This document shows positions 1 to 8,619 of a stretch of DNA of 33,000 nucleotides, piece by piece (the first letter of the stretch is position 1; each line of letters begins with the position of its first letter). The stretch spans positions 6,416 to 39,415 of the forward strand of contig JAADFR010000135.1 of NCBI GenBank assembly GCA_013152755.1, in the 5' to 3' direction. The translations under genes and the position numbers were made by a program. The notes beneath the pieces are model-generated. The model made no database searches. It saw only the letters and a list, made by a program, of their open reading frames with translations, and had not been told where the DNA came from. Source of the DNA: Alphaproteobacteria bacterium (lineage in GTDB: Bacteria; Pseudomonadota; Alphaproteobacteria; Sphingomonadales; Emcibacteraceae).

Positions 1-20
1 GCGGGGGAGCATCCCCCTAT
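1..20 (+). repeat. Partial copy (3' hairpin) of a dispersed structured intergenic element
   Basis: Positions 3-8 (GGGGGA) pair with 12-17 (TCCCCC) around a 3-nt loop. The same GGGGGA/TCCCCC hairpin, preceded by a C and followed by an AT-rich stretch, ends the two complete copies at 9504-9618 and 11071-11171. The window begins inside this copy, so its 5' part cannot be seen. It ends about 46 nt before the first possible start codon of the MATE gene, a placement similar to the other two copies. Confidence 0.5.
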
Positions 21-63
21 ATTAAAAAGATGACTTTTCCCAAACTTCTATCTATGAAGGGCA

Positions 64-1440
64 ATGACCAAGCAAACAGACATACATAATCCCGGATGGG
101 TAAGGACACGGATGCTGCGGCAGTTTTCGGAACTGTTGCGCCTGTCATTTCCTGTGGTTCTACAACGGCTTGGCATCATGACCATGGGCATCGTGGACAC
201 GGTCATGGTGGGCCGTTTTTCTGCGCAGGAGCTGGCCTATCAGAGTATCGGTTATGTGCCGGTGATGACGGTGATCGTCATTTCCATCGGCCTGATGATG
301 GGGACCATGGTGCTGACCTCCAATGCCTTTGGTGCAGAGGAGTATGAAAAATGCGGCCGTATCTGGCGGCGGTCTTTACCTTATGGCTTTGCCCTCGGCA
401 TGGTTGGCTTTGCGGTCTGTATGTTTGGGGAGAGCCTTTTGCTGTTGCTGGGCCAACAGCCGGAAATTGCGCGCGGCGGCGGGGCGGTGATGCGGGCGGT
501 GGCCCTTGGTATTCCCATGACCACCATCATGCTGGCCAGTACGTTTTTTCTGGAGGGGATTAACAAACCCCTGCCGGGGATGATATTCATGTTGTTGGCC
601 AACCTGGTGAATATATTTTTCAACTGGATGCTGGTTTACGGCCATTATGGTTTTGATCCTATGGGGGCGGTGGGCTCGGCCTGGGCAACGACCATTGTCA
701 GAACATTTCTGGCCGTGGGCCTGATTGTCTATATTTTCAGAATGGCGGACCATGCGAAATTTGGTATTCGGGCACAAGTGGATTTACGCTTTCACAAGTG
801 GAAAAGATTGCGCAATATCGGGTACGGCGCGGGCCTGACCAACGGGGCCGAGCATATGGGGTTCGCCACATTGGAGGTTTTCGCGGGCTGGATCGGGCCA
901 TTGACCCTGGGGGCCATGGCCATTGCCTTTAATGTTTACGGCATCCCCTATATGATTGCTTATGGTATCGCCGGGGCCACGGCGGTCCGGATCGGGATTG
1001 CGCTGGGCCGCAAAGATCATAAAGATCTGTTACTGGCCGGGACTTGCGGCATTTTGCTTAATTTCCTGACCATGGTGCCTTTGTTGGCCATCCTGTTGAT
1101 TTATCCGGCGCAAATCGCTGGATTTTTTACCCATGAGCCGTTGCTGGTCACGGCGACGGTGCCGCTGATCATTCTGACGGGCTGGATGCTGTTATTTGAC
1201 AGTATGCAGACGGTGATCGGCAATGGTCTGCGCGGGCGGCGGGATGTGTGGCTGCCTACGGCCCTGTATTTTTTCAGCTATATCATTGTGATGATTCCGC
1301 TGTCCTATATTCTGGCCTTCCCGATGGGGCGCGGCGCGATCGGCCTGTTTGAAAGTACGGTGGTTGCCAGCCTTATTTCATGCGTTCTGTTGACCGTGCG
1401 CTTTTATAGCCTGTCATACGGCGATTTCAAGCGGTCTTGA
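64..1440 (+). CDS. MATE family multidrug/cation exporter (NorM-like)
   Basis: A multi-spanning inner-membrane protein of 458 residues, the usual MATE length, with about twelve hydrophobic segments in two similar halves. The first helix carries the family pattern around residues 25-50 (ELLRLSFPVVLQRLG, then a VDTVMVGRF segment). MATE proteins expel cationic drugs or metabolites in exchange for Na+ or H+; the substrate here cannot be read from sequence. The start is uncertain. ATG 64 has a Shine-Dalgarno-like AAGGG only 2 nt away, while ATG 112 (residue 17, MLRQFSELL) has AAGGA at a good 5-nt spacing and sits just before the conserved region, so the protein may be 16 residues shorter. Its 3' end overlaps the converging RND permease gene by 27 bp. 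Confidence 0.9.
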   Translation: MTKQTDIHNPGWVRTRMLRQFSELLRLSFPVVLQRLGIMTMGIVDTVMVGRFSAQELAYQSIGYVPVMTVIVISIGLMMGTMVLTSNAFGAEEYEKCGRIWRRSLPYGFALGMVGFAVCMFGESLLLLLGQQPEIARGGGAVMRAVALGIPMTTIMLASTFFLEGINKPLPGMIFMLLANLVNIFFNWMLVYGHYGFDPMGAVGSAWATTIVRTFLAVGLIVYIFRMADHAKFGIRAQVDLRFHKWKRLRNIGYGAGLTNGAEHMGFATLEVFAGWIGPLTLGAMAIAFNVYGIPYMIAYGIAGATAVRIGIALGRKDHKDLLLAGTCGILLNFLTMVPLLAILLIYPAQIAGFFTHEPLLVTATVPLIILTGWMLLFDSMQTVIGNGLRGRRDVWLPTALYFFSYIIVMIPLSYILAFPMGRGAIGLFESTVVASLISCVLLTVRFYSLSYGDFKRS

Positions 1441-4400
1441 GGCGGTGAGAGCCGCCTGTGCCTTGCGCGCCCGTCTGCGCACGCGCAGGTAATAAAGTGT
1501 CGGCACGAAAATCAGTGCCAGCAGGGTCGCCCCTACCATGCCGCCGGAAATGGCGGTGGCCAGCGGTGGCCACATGCCCCCGCCCCATATGATCAATGGC
1601 ATAAAACCGCCGATGGTGGTCAGGGTGGTGGAGATGATATGGCGGCTGGCCCCGACCACAATGTCAACGATCACATCTGGGTTTGCGGCCCGGGCTTCTT
1701 CATTGGCGCGCAGGGCGGCCAGCACCACGATGCTGTCATTAATGGCCAGCCCGATCAGGCCCATGGTCCCCATGATGCCGGTAAAGCCCATGGGGAAACC
1801 GAACAGCCATATGGCGAAAAAGGCCAGTCCCATACTGAAAAAAGCTACCCCTCCGATGATCAGAGCCGACGTAAAGCTGTTGAACGCCAACACAAGAATA
1901 CCCATCATGATCACCAGAAGGGGCAGGACAGTCGAGAATAATTTTCCCTGGGATTCGGACCGTTTTTCGGTCTCGCCGCCAAATTCCATATGATAGCCCT
2001 CAGGCAGTTGAAAATTCGCCTCTTTCAGACGGCGTTGAAAATCAGTGAGGGCCACACTGGGCAGGCTGAAAGGGATGGTGAAGGCCTGAAGGATATTCAG
2101 TCGCTGACTATCGCGCCGGGTCACCGTATTATAGGTGGGGACGAGTTTCAATGTACCAAGGCTGCTGAGGGGTACGCCGGACATATGTTGCCCGCCGGTG
2201 GCAAGGCTGCCGCCCGCCGCCACAAGGGAGTTATTGAACAGATAATCAAGGCTGGAGCGATCCCGGCCCCCCACCTGAACCCGCACCGGTAGATTCTCAT
2301 TACCCTCCAGCACACTGCCGCCAATTCGGCCCTCAAGGGCATTATTTAACTGTTCTGCAATCTGGTTGAGCTTCAGCCCTGCCGCCTCTGCCGCGTCCTC
2401 ATCGGGGATGAAGGTGAGTTTGGGCTGGCTCAGGGAAATCTTGGCGCTGGTATAGGTGATATTTTTGGTTTGGGTCAGGATGGCCCGGATTTCCTCGCCC
2501 TTGGCCGACAGTATTTTCAAATCCTGTCCATAGAGAAAAACTTCCACCGGGGCCTCAAAGGGCGGGCCCTGCTCAAAAGGGATCGCCAATATCATGGCGT
2601 TGGGCAGGCCCATCATCAGATCCCGCTGAAGCCGGGGCAGGATGTCCAGCGTGGCTTGCGGTGATATGGTATTGATAAAGCCGCCGGCAAAGCTGTTCAG
2701 CCCGGCTTGATTGAGGAAGGTATTATAGAATACGGCGGGCGGCGTTTCCGCCACGACCCAGTAATCGCCGGTGATTTCCGGGTAACGGGCCATGATTGCG
2801 CGCGCCTTGGCCACCTGCCGGGCGGTTTCCCCAATGCTGGCCTCGGGCGGCAGGGTCATCTGTATCTGAAACTGGTCCCGGTCCACGGGCGGGAAAAACT
2901 GCTGAACCAAGGTGGTGCTTAACCCAAAGCCAAGCAGGGGCAGGGTAATGGACAGCAGGACGGCTTTCCGCGGGTGATCCATGCACCAGCGCAGGGCGGA
3001 TCGATATTTTTCCTTGAGAGCCAGATTGCTGTAGCCACTTTGCAGGATGCCGCATTTGTCTTCCAGCAATTCGCCCCGATCAAAATATCCGGCTAGCGCG
3101 GGAATGATGGTCATGGATAGAAACAGGGAGGCAAAGAGCGAAATAATCACTGCAAGCCCCATGGTGCCGATAAACTCGCCCGTGGCCCCGGGGGAGAGGA
3201 CAATGGGCATGAAGGTCAGCGATGTGGTTACTGTTGACGCCAGCAGGGGGATGAACAGATGCTTGACCATTTTGGATATGGCGGCGGGCACGTCATTGCC
3301 CTGGCGGCGGCATTTGCGATATTCATCCACGGCAACAATGGCATTGTCAATCAACAGGCCAAGGGCGATGATCAGGCCGGTGATGGACATCTGATGCAGG
3401 GGAATATCCATAAAGTGAAAGGTAGCCATAACGATCAGCACGGTCAGCGGCAGGGCGGTGGCCACCAGAATGGCGGATCGCCAGCCCATCATTAAAACCA
3501 TGATCAGGATAATTATCCCTGCGCCCAGAAAAACATTGCCCACTAACGTGGACAGGCGCTGGGTGGAATAGACATCCTGATTGAAAATCACTTCGGCTTT
3601 GATGCCATCGGGCAGGGTTTTACGGAACTTGTCCAATTCTGAATTCAGCCGTGTCACCCAATGATCAACCCGGACGGTGTCATTGACCTTGGCCCCGACG
3701 ATGATGCCGCGCTGTCCATTGAGCAGGGCCATGCTGAGCGGGGGATTGCGATAGCCCTTGCGCACGTTCGCCACATCACGCACCCTCAGGAAACGCCCGT
3801 CTGCGGTTTGTTTTAGCGGGATATTACGAATGCGGTCTTCGGATTTAAGCTCGCCGCCCACTTCCAGAACCAGATCATGCTGGCGGCCCCGAAACTGTCC
3901 GGCGGGGACTTTGGAATCTGTGCGGGCTATGGCATCCGAGACATCCCGGACGGTCAGCCCGACAGAGGCCAGGGCATCGGGATCAATGGTGACGATGAAT
4001 TCTTCGTCCAGCTCACCGAAAACATCGGTTTCCTCTGTACCGGGTAGGGGCGATATGATCCGTTCGAATTCTTTGGCAAAACGGCCCAGAATATCCACCT
4101 GTGGTTCTGTGGGCAACTGCCACGTCAGGCCAACCATATAGGTGAAAACGGCTGACTTCCGGTCAAGAATATAGGGCGTTCCCGCCCCGTCCGGTAAATC
4201 TTGCTGGGCGTCTTTCAGCTTGTCACGGACCTGCGACCAGACATTGGATACCTCGCTCTTTTTGACCCAGTCTTCCAGTTGAATGGATACTGTGGACATG
4301 CCGGTGCGTGAGGTACTTCTGAGCCGTTTGATCTCGTCAATTTCGCTTAAATGAGCCTCAATTTTTTCCGTGACCAGAGCCTCAACCCGTTCGGCGCTGG

Positions 4401-4560
4401 CGCCGGGGAAGGGGGTATTGGCGGAATCAAAACGATGGGTCAGGCTGGGGTCTTCCTGCCGGGGTAATGATCCGATGGCGGAAAATCCGGCCACAATGAT
4501 CAGGCCAATGACCAGCGCCGTCAGACGGCGATTTCGAAAGAAAAGATTGCTCCACATCAT
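1414..4560 (-). CDS. RND family efflux transporter, inner-membrane permease subunit
   Basis: A 1048-residue protein, typical for AcrB/MexB-type (HAE) pumps: an N-terminal transmembrane helix, a large periplasmic porter domain, a block of helices around residues 330-540, a second periplasmic domain and a final helix block around 870-1030. The central helix carries the proton-relay pattern GLLIDNAIVAVDE with Asp405. The AcrB double Asp is here Asp-Asn, as in several divergent RND branches. It should take substrates from periplasm or membrane and pass them, with the adaptor encoded just upstream, to an outer-membrane channel not encoded in this window. The start ATG overlaps the adaptor stop codon (ATGA), indicating translational coupling. 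A second ATG follows immediately, so the protein begins Met-Met. Substrate unknown. Confidence 0.93.
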   Translation of the reverse strand: MMWSNLFFRNRRLTALVIGLIIVAGFSAIGSLPRQEDPSLTHRFDSANTPFPGASAERVEALVTEKIEAHLSEIDEIKRLRSTSRTGMSTVSIQLEDWVKKSEVSNVWSQVRDKLKDAQQDLPDGAGTPYILDRKSAVFTYMVGLTWQLPTEPQVDILGRFAKEFERIISPLPGTEETDVFGELDEEFIVTIDPDALASVGLTVRDVSDAIARTDSKVPAGQFRGRQHDLVLEVGGELKSEDRIRNIPLKQTADGRFLRVRDVANVRKGYRNPPLSMALLNGQRGIIVGAKVNDTVRVDHWVTRLNSELDKFRKTLPDGIKAEVIFNQDVYSTQRLSTLVGNVFLGAGIIILIMVLMMGWRSAILVATALPLTVLIVMATFHFMDIPLHQMSITGLIIALGLLIDNAIVAVDEYRKCRRQGNDVPAAISKMVKHLFIPLLASTVTTSLTFMPIVLSPGATGEFIGTMGLAVIISLFASLFLSMTIIPALAGYFDRGELLEDKCGILQSGYSNLALKEKYRSALRWCMDHPRKAVLLSITLPLLGFGLSTTLVQQFFPPVDRDQFQIQMTLPPEASIGETARQVAKARAIMARYPEITGDYWVVAETPPAVFYNTFLNQAGLNSFAGGFINTISPQATLDILPRLQRDLMMGLPNAMILAIPFEQGPPFEAPVEVFLYGQDLKILSAKGEEIRAILTQTKNITYTSAKISLSQPKLTFIPDEDAAEAAGLKLNQIAEQLNNALEGRIGGSVLEGNENLPVRVQVGGRDRSSLDYLFNNSLVAAGGSLATGGQHMSGVPLSSLGTLKLVPTYNTVTRRDSQRLNILQAFTIPFSLPSVALTDFQRRLKEANFQLPEGYHMEFGGETEKRSESQGKLFSTVLPLLVIMMGILVLAFNSFTSALIIGGVAFFSMGLAFFAIWLFGFPMGFTGIMGTMGLIGLAINDSIVVLAALRANEEARAANPDVIVDIVVGASRHIISTTLTTIGGFMPLIIWGGGMWPPLATAISGGMVGATLLALIFVPTLYYLRVRRRARKAQAALTASRPLEIAV

Positions 4561-5876
4561 TGGCTATCTCTGGGGCTATCTCTGGGGCTATCTCTGGGGC
4601 TATCTCTGGGGCTATCTCTGGGGCTATCTCTGGAGTTATCTCTGGACAGGCGCACCAATTGTCCGGGCACAAGCCGGTGGATGCCCTGCGTGACCACTCG
4701 GTCGCCGTTCTGTAATGTACCCTGAACATATACCCGCTCACCGTCCGTATAAATTACTTGCAATTCCTGCCGGGACAGGGTGGCATATTCCACCTTGCCC
4801 TCATAGGGTTTCAGGCTATAGACACTCCATAACCCCCGGCGGCTTTCGGCCAATGCGCCGGTGGGGAGCCAGTATCCGGATTGCTCAATATCGCTCAGGA
4901 TGGAAAATTGTACCAGATCGCCGGAGCGCATATTCTTGCCGCCATCCCGAACGTCAAAAATGGCGGTCACGGTGCGGGTGGATGGGTCAACATTCCGCAG
5001 AACAGATCGTAATTTTGCCATGACCTTTTGGCCCTGATAACGGAACATATGAAGCTCGCCCGGGGTCAGAGAAGAGGCCGTTGCCGCCGGAAGCCCCACA
5101 TGAATTTCCAGCTTTTTATCCTCTATGAGGCGCACAACCGGGGTCCCGGCGGCGATGGCGGTGCCTTCATCCAGATAACGGCGGGTAATGCTGCCGTCAA
5201 ACCGTGCCGTCAGGGTGGCCATATCCCGGTCAATTTTCAGGCTTTCCAAAGCCGCTCGTGATTTTGAAACGGCAGCGGTGGTGGCGACTTTTCGGGCCTT
5301 GAGGGCGATCAGGTCAAATTTAACCTGATCAAATTTTTCTTCGGAAATATGTTTCTTTTTTACCAGAACCCGGTAACGGCCAAAGGTTGCCTCGGCCCGG
5401 TCAAGGCGGGCGATGGCCTCCCGGTTCAGGGCCTCTGCCTGAGCAAGGTCGGCGTTGAGTTCCTGTTCTCTGGCATCCAGACGCCGCATATCAAGCCGGG
5501 CCAGAATATCACCCCTATGCACCTGATCCCCCTCATCCACCATAACATCAGCCAGCAGGCCCGCCCGGTCAAAGCCGTGGTCGCTTTCCCGGCCCGCCGT
5601 GATGCTGCCGGAGTATTTCTGTTTTACCTGATAGTGGCTTTCCGTCTGAAGGGTGGTTGTGCTGACCGCGATGGCATGGGTCAGGGCCTCCTGATCCCTG
5701 TTCAGGCTGGCGAGCGCAGATGACTTGATAAAGAACATAGTCCCAGACACGGCAATGATAATGGCGGCCATCAGCATGAACCGCAGGCTGTTACGGCCCC
5801 AGAATGTGGTTGATTTGCCCTTGTTGTTCATGGCTTCAGACGTCTTCTCTGTTTGGTGTATATTATTTTCGGTCAT
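4557..5876 (-). CDS. RND efflux system periplasmic adaptor subunit (membrane fusion protein)
   Basis: A 439-residue HlyD/AcrA-type adaptor. It has a cytosolic N-terminus, one membrane anchor near residues 30-52, a lipoyl-like half motif (residues about 85-120, including VDEGDQVHRGDILARLD), an alpha-helical hairpin rich in Ala/Glu/Arg/Lys (about 120-210), the second lipoyl half and a beta-barrel (VGLPAATASS), then the membrane-proximal domain ending in QGIHRLVPGQLVRLSR. It bridges the permease encoded next in the operon to an outer-membrane factor. The unusual part is the C-terminus, an Arg-Asp-Ser-Pro tail encoded by a 12-bp tandem repeat that reaches almost to the stop codon. Transcription probably starts at the promoter at 5930-5957. 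Confidence 0.9.
   Translation of the reverse strand: MTENNIHQTEKTSEAMNNKGKSTTFWGRNSLRFMLMAAIIIAVSGTMFFIKSSALASLNRDQEALTHAIAVSTTTLQTESHYQVKQKYSGSITAGRESDHGFDRAGLLADVMVDEGDQVHRGDILARLDMRRLDAREQELNADLAQAEALNREAIARLDRAEATFGRYRVLVKKKHISEEKFDQVKFDLIALKARKVATTAAVSKSRAALESLKIDRDMATLTARFDGSITRRYLDEGTAIAAGTPVVRLIEDKKLEIHVGLPAATASSLTPGELHMFRYQGQKVMAKLRSVLRNVDPSTRTVTAIFDVRDGGKNMRSGDLVQFSILSDIEQSGYWLPTGALAESRRGLWSVYSLKPYEGKVEYATLSRQELQVIYTDGERVYVQGTLQNGDRVVTQGIHRLVPGQLVRLSRDNSRDSPRDSPRDSPRDSPRDSPRDSQ
4562..4645 (-). repeat. 12-bp tandem repeat (six exact units plus one variant) encoding a Ser-Pro-Arg-Asp tail
   Basis: On the + strand the unit GGCTATCTCTGG is repeated exactly six times (4562-4633), then once as AGTTATCTCTGG (4634-4645). 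Read on the minus strand each unit gives four residues of the (Ser-Pro-Arg-Asp)n tail of the RND adaptor. Because 12 is a multiple of 3, unit gain or loss keeps the frame and only changes tail length. The array ends one base before the ATGA junction with the permease gene, so the permease ribosome-binding region lies inside it, and no good Shine-Dalgarno sequence is seen there. Confidence 0.95.
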
Positions 5877-5918
5877 TACCTTCTCATCATGGGTGACGGG
5901 ATAGAATCAACTTATATG

Positions 5919-5957
5919 TTTACAGTGATAACATAGCAATTATATATGCACTGTCAA
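5919..5957 (-). promoter_or_regulatory. Probable promoter and palindromic operator of the RND efflux operon
   Basis: On the minus strand TTGACA (5957-5952) and TATGTT (5935-5930) are separated by 16 bp, a good sigma-70-type pair whose expected transcript start is about 45 nt before the adaptor ATG. An inverted repeat frames it: TTGACAGTG overlaps the -35 and CACTGTAAA follows the -10 (+ strand 5949-5957 and 5919-5927). A regulator bound to both arms would cover the promoter, as TetR-type repressors of RND pumps do. No regulator gene is in this window, so the binding protein is unknown. Confidence 0.5.
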
Positions 5958-6106
5958 CATTTAACTGGTGAATAGGATCTGAGCCTAGCTAAGTGATCTT
6001 GTGTTTCTTTTGGTAAGTCGCTATATTTTAAAATAACAGGCTTGTTAACCGTCTTGCGTCATAATATTTCGCTCACAGCCACATTGTTGAGGATAATCAA
6101 ACAAGT

Positions 6107-7804
6107 ATGACAAAACCGTTCAAAATATTATTCATCAACTTTCCAACCATCCCCATGCATGAGGTCGATCTTATATTGGCCAAAAAGAATGCCATGCCCC
6201 ATACTATGGTCATTCCGTTGGGTATTCTTTACCTGTCATCAAACCTGAAATCAAAAGTTCAGAATGTGGAGGTGCGTGTTCTGGATTACCTGCGGGAGGT
6301 GAAAACCAATCCGGAACGCTATTCAGACAGTAAGGAAATGATCCGGGTGCTGGCTGAGGAAATGGCCGGGGAGTTCACCCCGGATTTGATATGCTATTCC
6401 ATGCTGTTTTCCATCATTCATCCGTTTTTCAATGCGGCGGCCACAGCCCATAAAAAAATATGGCCCAAGGCGAGACTTGTGGCGGGCGGCAACCATACCA
6501 CCAACGCGGTCAATGCGGTTATGGATCATCCGGACCTTGATTATGTGGCACGGGGCGAATGTGATTTTGCTTTTCCCGAGTTTGTTCGACAATTACAAAG
6601 GGGAGAAGTATCACAAGTTCAGGGCATTTACAGCCGCGCGCATGTTGAGGGCCGTCTGTCCATGCCGCTGGCGGACAGTCCCAAAAACCTTGATGACCTG
6701 TCTTTCCCCGATTGGGAATTGCTGGATATATATTCTTATATTACGGCGGATAAGGGCCGGGCCACTTGGCGGGATGAGGAACATCAGAAAACCCGGGAAA
6801 TTTCCATAATGACCACCCGGGGCTGCCCCTTTTCCTGCACATTCTGCGCTGCCCATACAACCATGGGCCGGAAAATGCGGTATCGTTCTGATGACAGTGT
6901 TATTGCCGAGATGCGGGAGCTTAACGAAAAATACGGGATAAACCTTTATATTCCCGAGGATGATCTCTTCACCGCCAACCGCAAAAAAGTTATCTCCCTG
7001 TTGCAGGAAATAAATAAATTTGGCCGAAACATTCCTAATTTCGAGATTCAATTCCCCAATGCCCTGTCGGTGAATACCCTGTTTGATGATGTTATGGACG
7101 CCTTGATAGAGGCCGGGATGCAGACAACCAATGTGGCCATTGAATCCGGCTCCCCCTATGTTCAGCGTAAAATTATCAAAAAGAATGTCAAGCTGGACCG
7201 GGCGGTGGAGGTCGTCAAATATTTCCGGGACCGGAATATTCATGTGCGCTGTTTTTTCATCGCCGGTTTTCCGGAAGAAACCCGTGAAATGATCGAGGAA
7301 ACCATAAGATATGCCCGGGATCTTAAAACCGATTGGGCTTCTTTCAGTATTGCGGTCCCCCTGCGCGGTTCCGAAATGTATGACCAGTTCATTGAACTGG
7401 GCCATATCAAGGATGATATTTCCATGTGGTCCACGGCCATTTTCCGGGAACGGCTTTTTGATACGCCGGAAATCTCTGCCGAAGACCTGAAAGAATTGAT
7501 GTATACGGCCAACCTGGAGGTTAATTTCCTCAATAATCCAAATTATGTTGATCAGAATTGGGATAAAAGCATTGACCTTTTCAAGTCAATGACCCGGGAT
7601 TATCCCTTCCAGATCTTTGGCTGGTATATGCTTATGAAAAGTTATGAAGGGGCGGGGCATGTTAAAGAATCTCAATTGGCAAAACAGAAAATATATGACT
7701 GGATAGAGAAGGATGAACGGGCGGCGGACATCTATCATAAATATGGCCATTATCTGGAGGCGATAAATCATAAGCCTACGAAAGCACAGGCTTTGACAAA
7801 CTGA
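6107..7804 (+). CDS. B12-binding domain-containing radical SAM protein (BchE-like class), function unknown
   Basis: A 565-residue protein. Residues about 8-190 look like a Rossmann-type cobalamin-binding domain (start FKILFINFPTIP, later RLVAGGNHTT and DYVARGECDFAFPEF). Residues about 225-440 form a radical SAM barrel with the 4Fe-4S ligands Cys240, Cys244 and Cys247 in TRGCPFSCTFCAAH, followed by PEDDLF, AIESGS and FIAGFPEE. A helical tail of about 110 residues may be a substrate domain. This class performs methylations, cyclisations or rearrangements on cofactors, lipids, antibiotics and hopanoids. The product cannot be deduced. The acyltransferase 65 bp downstream suggests, weakly, a lipid-related substrate. 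The Shine-Dalgarno (GAGG at 6089) is about 14 nt from the ATG, rather far. Confidence 0.85.
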   Translation: MTKPFKILFINFPTIPMHEVDLILAKKNAMPHTMVIPLGILYLSSNLKSKVQNVEVRVLDYLREVKTNPERYSDSKEMIRVLAEEMAGEFTPDLICYSMLFSIIHPFFNAAATAHKKIWPKARLVAGGNHTTNAVNAVMDHPDLDYVARGECDFAFPEFVRQLQRGEVSQVQGIYSRAHVEGRLSMPLADSPKNLDDLSFPDWELLDIYSYITADKGRATWRDEEHQKTREISIMTTRGCPFSCTFCAAHTTMGRKMRYRSDDSVIAEMRELNEKYGINLYIPEDDLFTANRKKVISLLQEINKFGRNIPNFEIQFPNALSVNTLFDDVMDALIEAGMQTTNVAIESGSPYVQRKIIKKNVKLDRAVEVVKYFRDRNIHVRCFFIAGFPEETREMIEETIRYARDLKTDWASFSIAVPLRGSEMYDQFIELGHIKDDISMWSTAIFRERLFDTPEISAEDLKELMYTANLEVNFLNNPNYVDQNWDKSIDLFKSMTRDYPFQIFGWYMLMKSYEGAGHVKESQLAKQKIYDWIEKDERAADIYHKYGHYLEAINHKPTKAQALTN

Positions 7805-7869
7805 TATGAAATAAATAATATGCCGCTGAAATCCTTTTTGGATCCCTGAGAAAGCCGAGTATTCTTTTT

Positions 7870-8598
7870 ATGAGTTATATCCGCTCCCTGATTTATAATA
7901 TCCTCTTTTGGACCACTGGCCCTACATGGGTAGTTTTTGTCCTTGTTCCCCTTTCTTTTCTGAAATCGCCGGTCCCCATGCGCCGCGCCCTGTCCATGTG
8001 GTTTGATGCGGTATTTTTCCTTCTGGATAAAATAGGCGGCATAAAACTGGAGGAGCGGGGGCTTGAAAATCTGCCCAAGGATCAGGGATTTATTCTATGT
8101 TGCAAACATATGAGTAATCTGGAAGCCCTGATCACCTATCGCCGGATGCCAAACCTCACGGCGCTGGCCAAAGCGGAACTGTTCAAGGTTTTTGGCTTTA
8201 AACAGGTTCTGGAGAAAATGGAGGTTATCCCTATCGACCGGGGCAAGGGGGAGGCAAAGGATAAAACCATCGCAATCTCCAAACTGCTCCTGAAAGAAAA
8301 AATACCCCTTTTACTATTTGTCGAAGGCACCCGTGTTTCGCCGGGCAAGCGCAAGCGGCTTAAATCCGGGGTATATTATATGCAAAGGGATGTGGATATT
8401 CCGGTTATCTGTGCCTCAACTAATTCAGGGGTCCATTGGCTGAAAGGCAGTCCCTTTAACAAGCCGGGCACCATTGTCATGGAATATCATCCGCCCATTG
8501 AGCGCGGTTTGAGCAAAAAGGATTTTATGGCCCGCCTTAAGGAAAACGTGGTTATTCATAGTGAAAAACTGATGGGTATTGAGGGGAAAGACGAATAG
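7870..8598 (+). CDS. Lysophospholipid/1-acylglycerol-3-phosphate acyltransferase family protein (PlsC-like)
   Basis: A 242-residue membrane-associated acyltransferase with an N-terminal hydrophobic segment (residues 8-30). Motif I is His80-x4-Glu85 (CKHMSNLEA), the HX4E variant of HX4D seen in many alphaproteobacterial PlsC proteins. Motif II is VIPIDRGKG, the substrate-binding motif III is Glu152-Gly-Thr-Arg155, and motif IV is near IPVICASTNSG. PlsC transfers the second acyl chain to lysophosphatidic acid in phospholipid synthesis; paralogues acylate ornithine lipids and others, and the exact acceptor is unclear. It follows the radical SAM gene by 65 bp on the same strand, perhaps as an operon. 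The ribosome-binding site is weak. Just past the stop a T-rich stretch (8602-8616), with an imperfect GAGG/CCTC hairpin, may end transcription. Confidence 0.88.
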   Translation: MSYIRSLIYNILFWTTGPTWVVFVLVPLSFLKSPVPMRRALSMWFDAVFFLLDKIGGIKLEERGLENLPKDQGFILCCKHMSNLEALITYRRMPNLTALAKAELFKVFGFKQVLEKMEVIPIDRGKGEAKDKTIAISKLLLKEKIPLLLFVEGTRVSPGKRKRLKSGVYYMQRDVDIPVICASTNSGVHWLKGSPFNKPGTIVMEYHPPIERGLSKKDFMARLKENVVIHSEKLMGIEGKDE

Positions 8599-8619
8599 AG
8601 ATTTTCCTCTTTTTCTTTA

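Noticed and set aside
4562-4645. Possible CRISPR array
   Set aside because: The 12-bp units are contiguous without spacers and are in frame within the adaptor gene.
6028-6050. Possible CtrA site (TTAA and TTAACC) before the radical SAM gene; similar at 32441-32464 before mdh
   Set aside because: Both have 13 bases between the two TTAA boxes instead of the 7 expected for a full CtrA site; probably chance in A/T-rich gaps.
6611-7405. 264-codon minus-strand frame
   Set aside because: Antisense to the radical SAM protein core; no domain or export signal.
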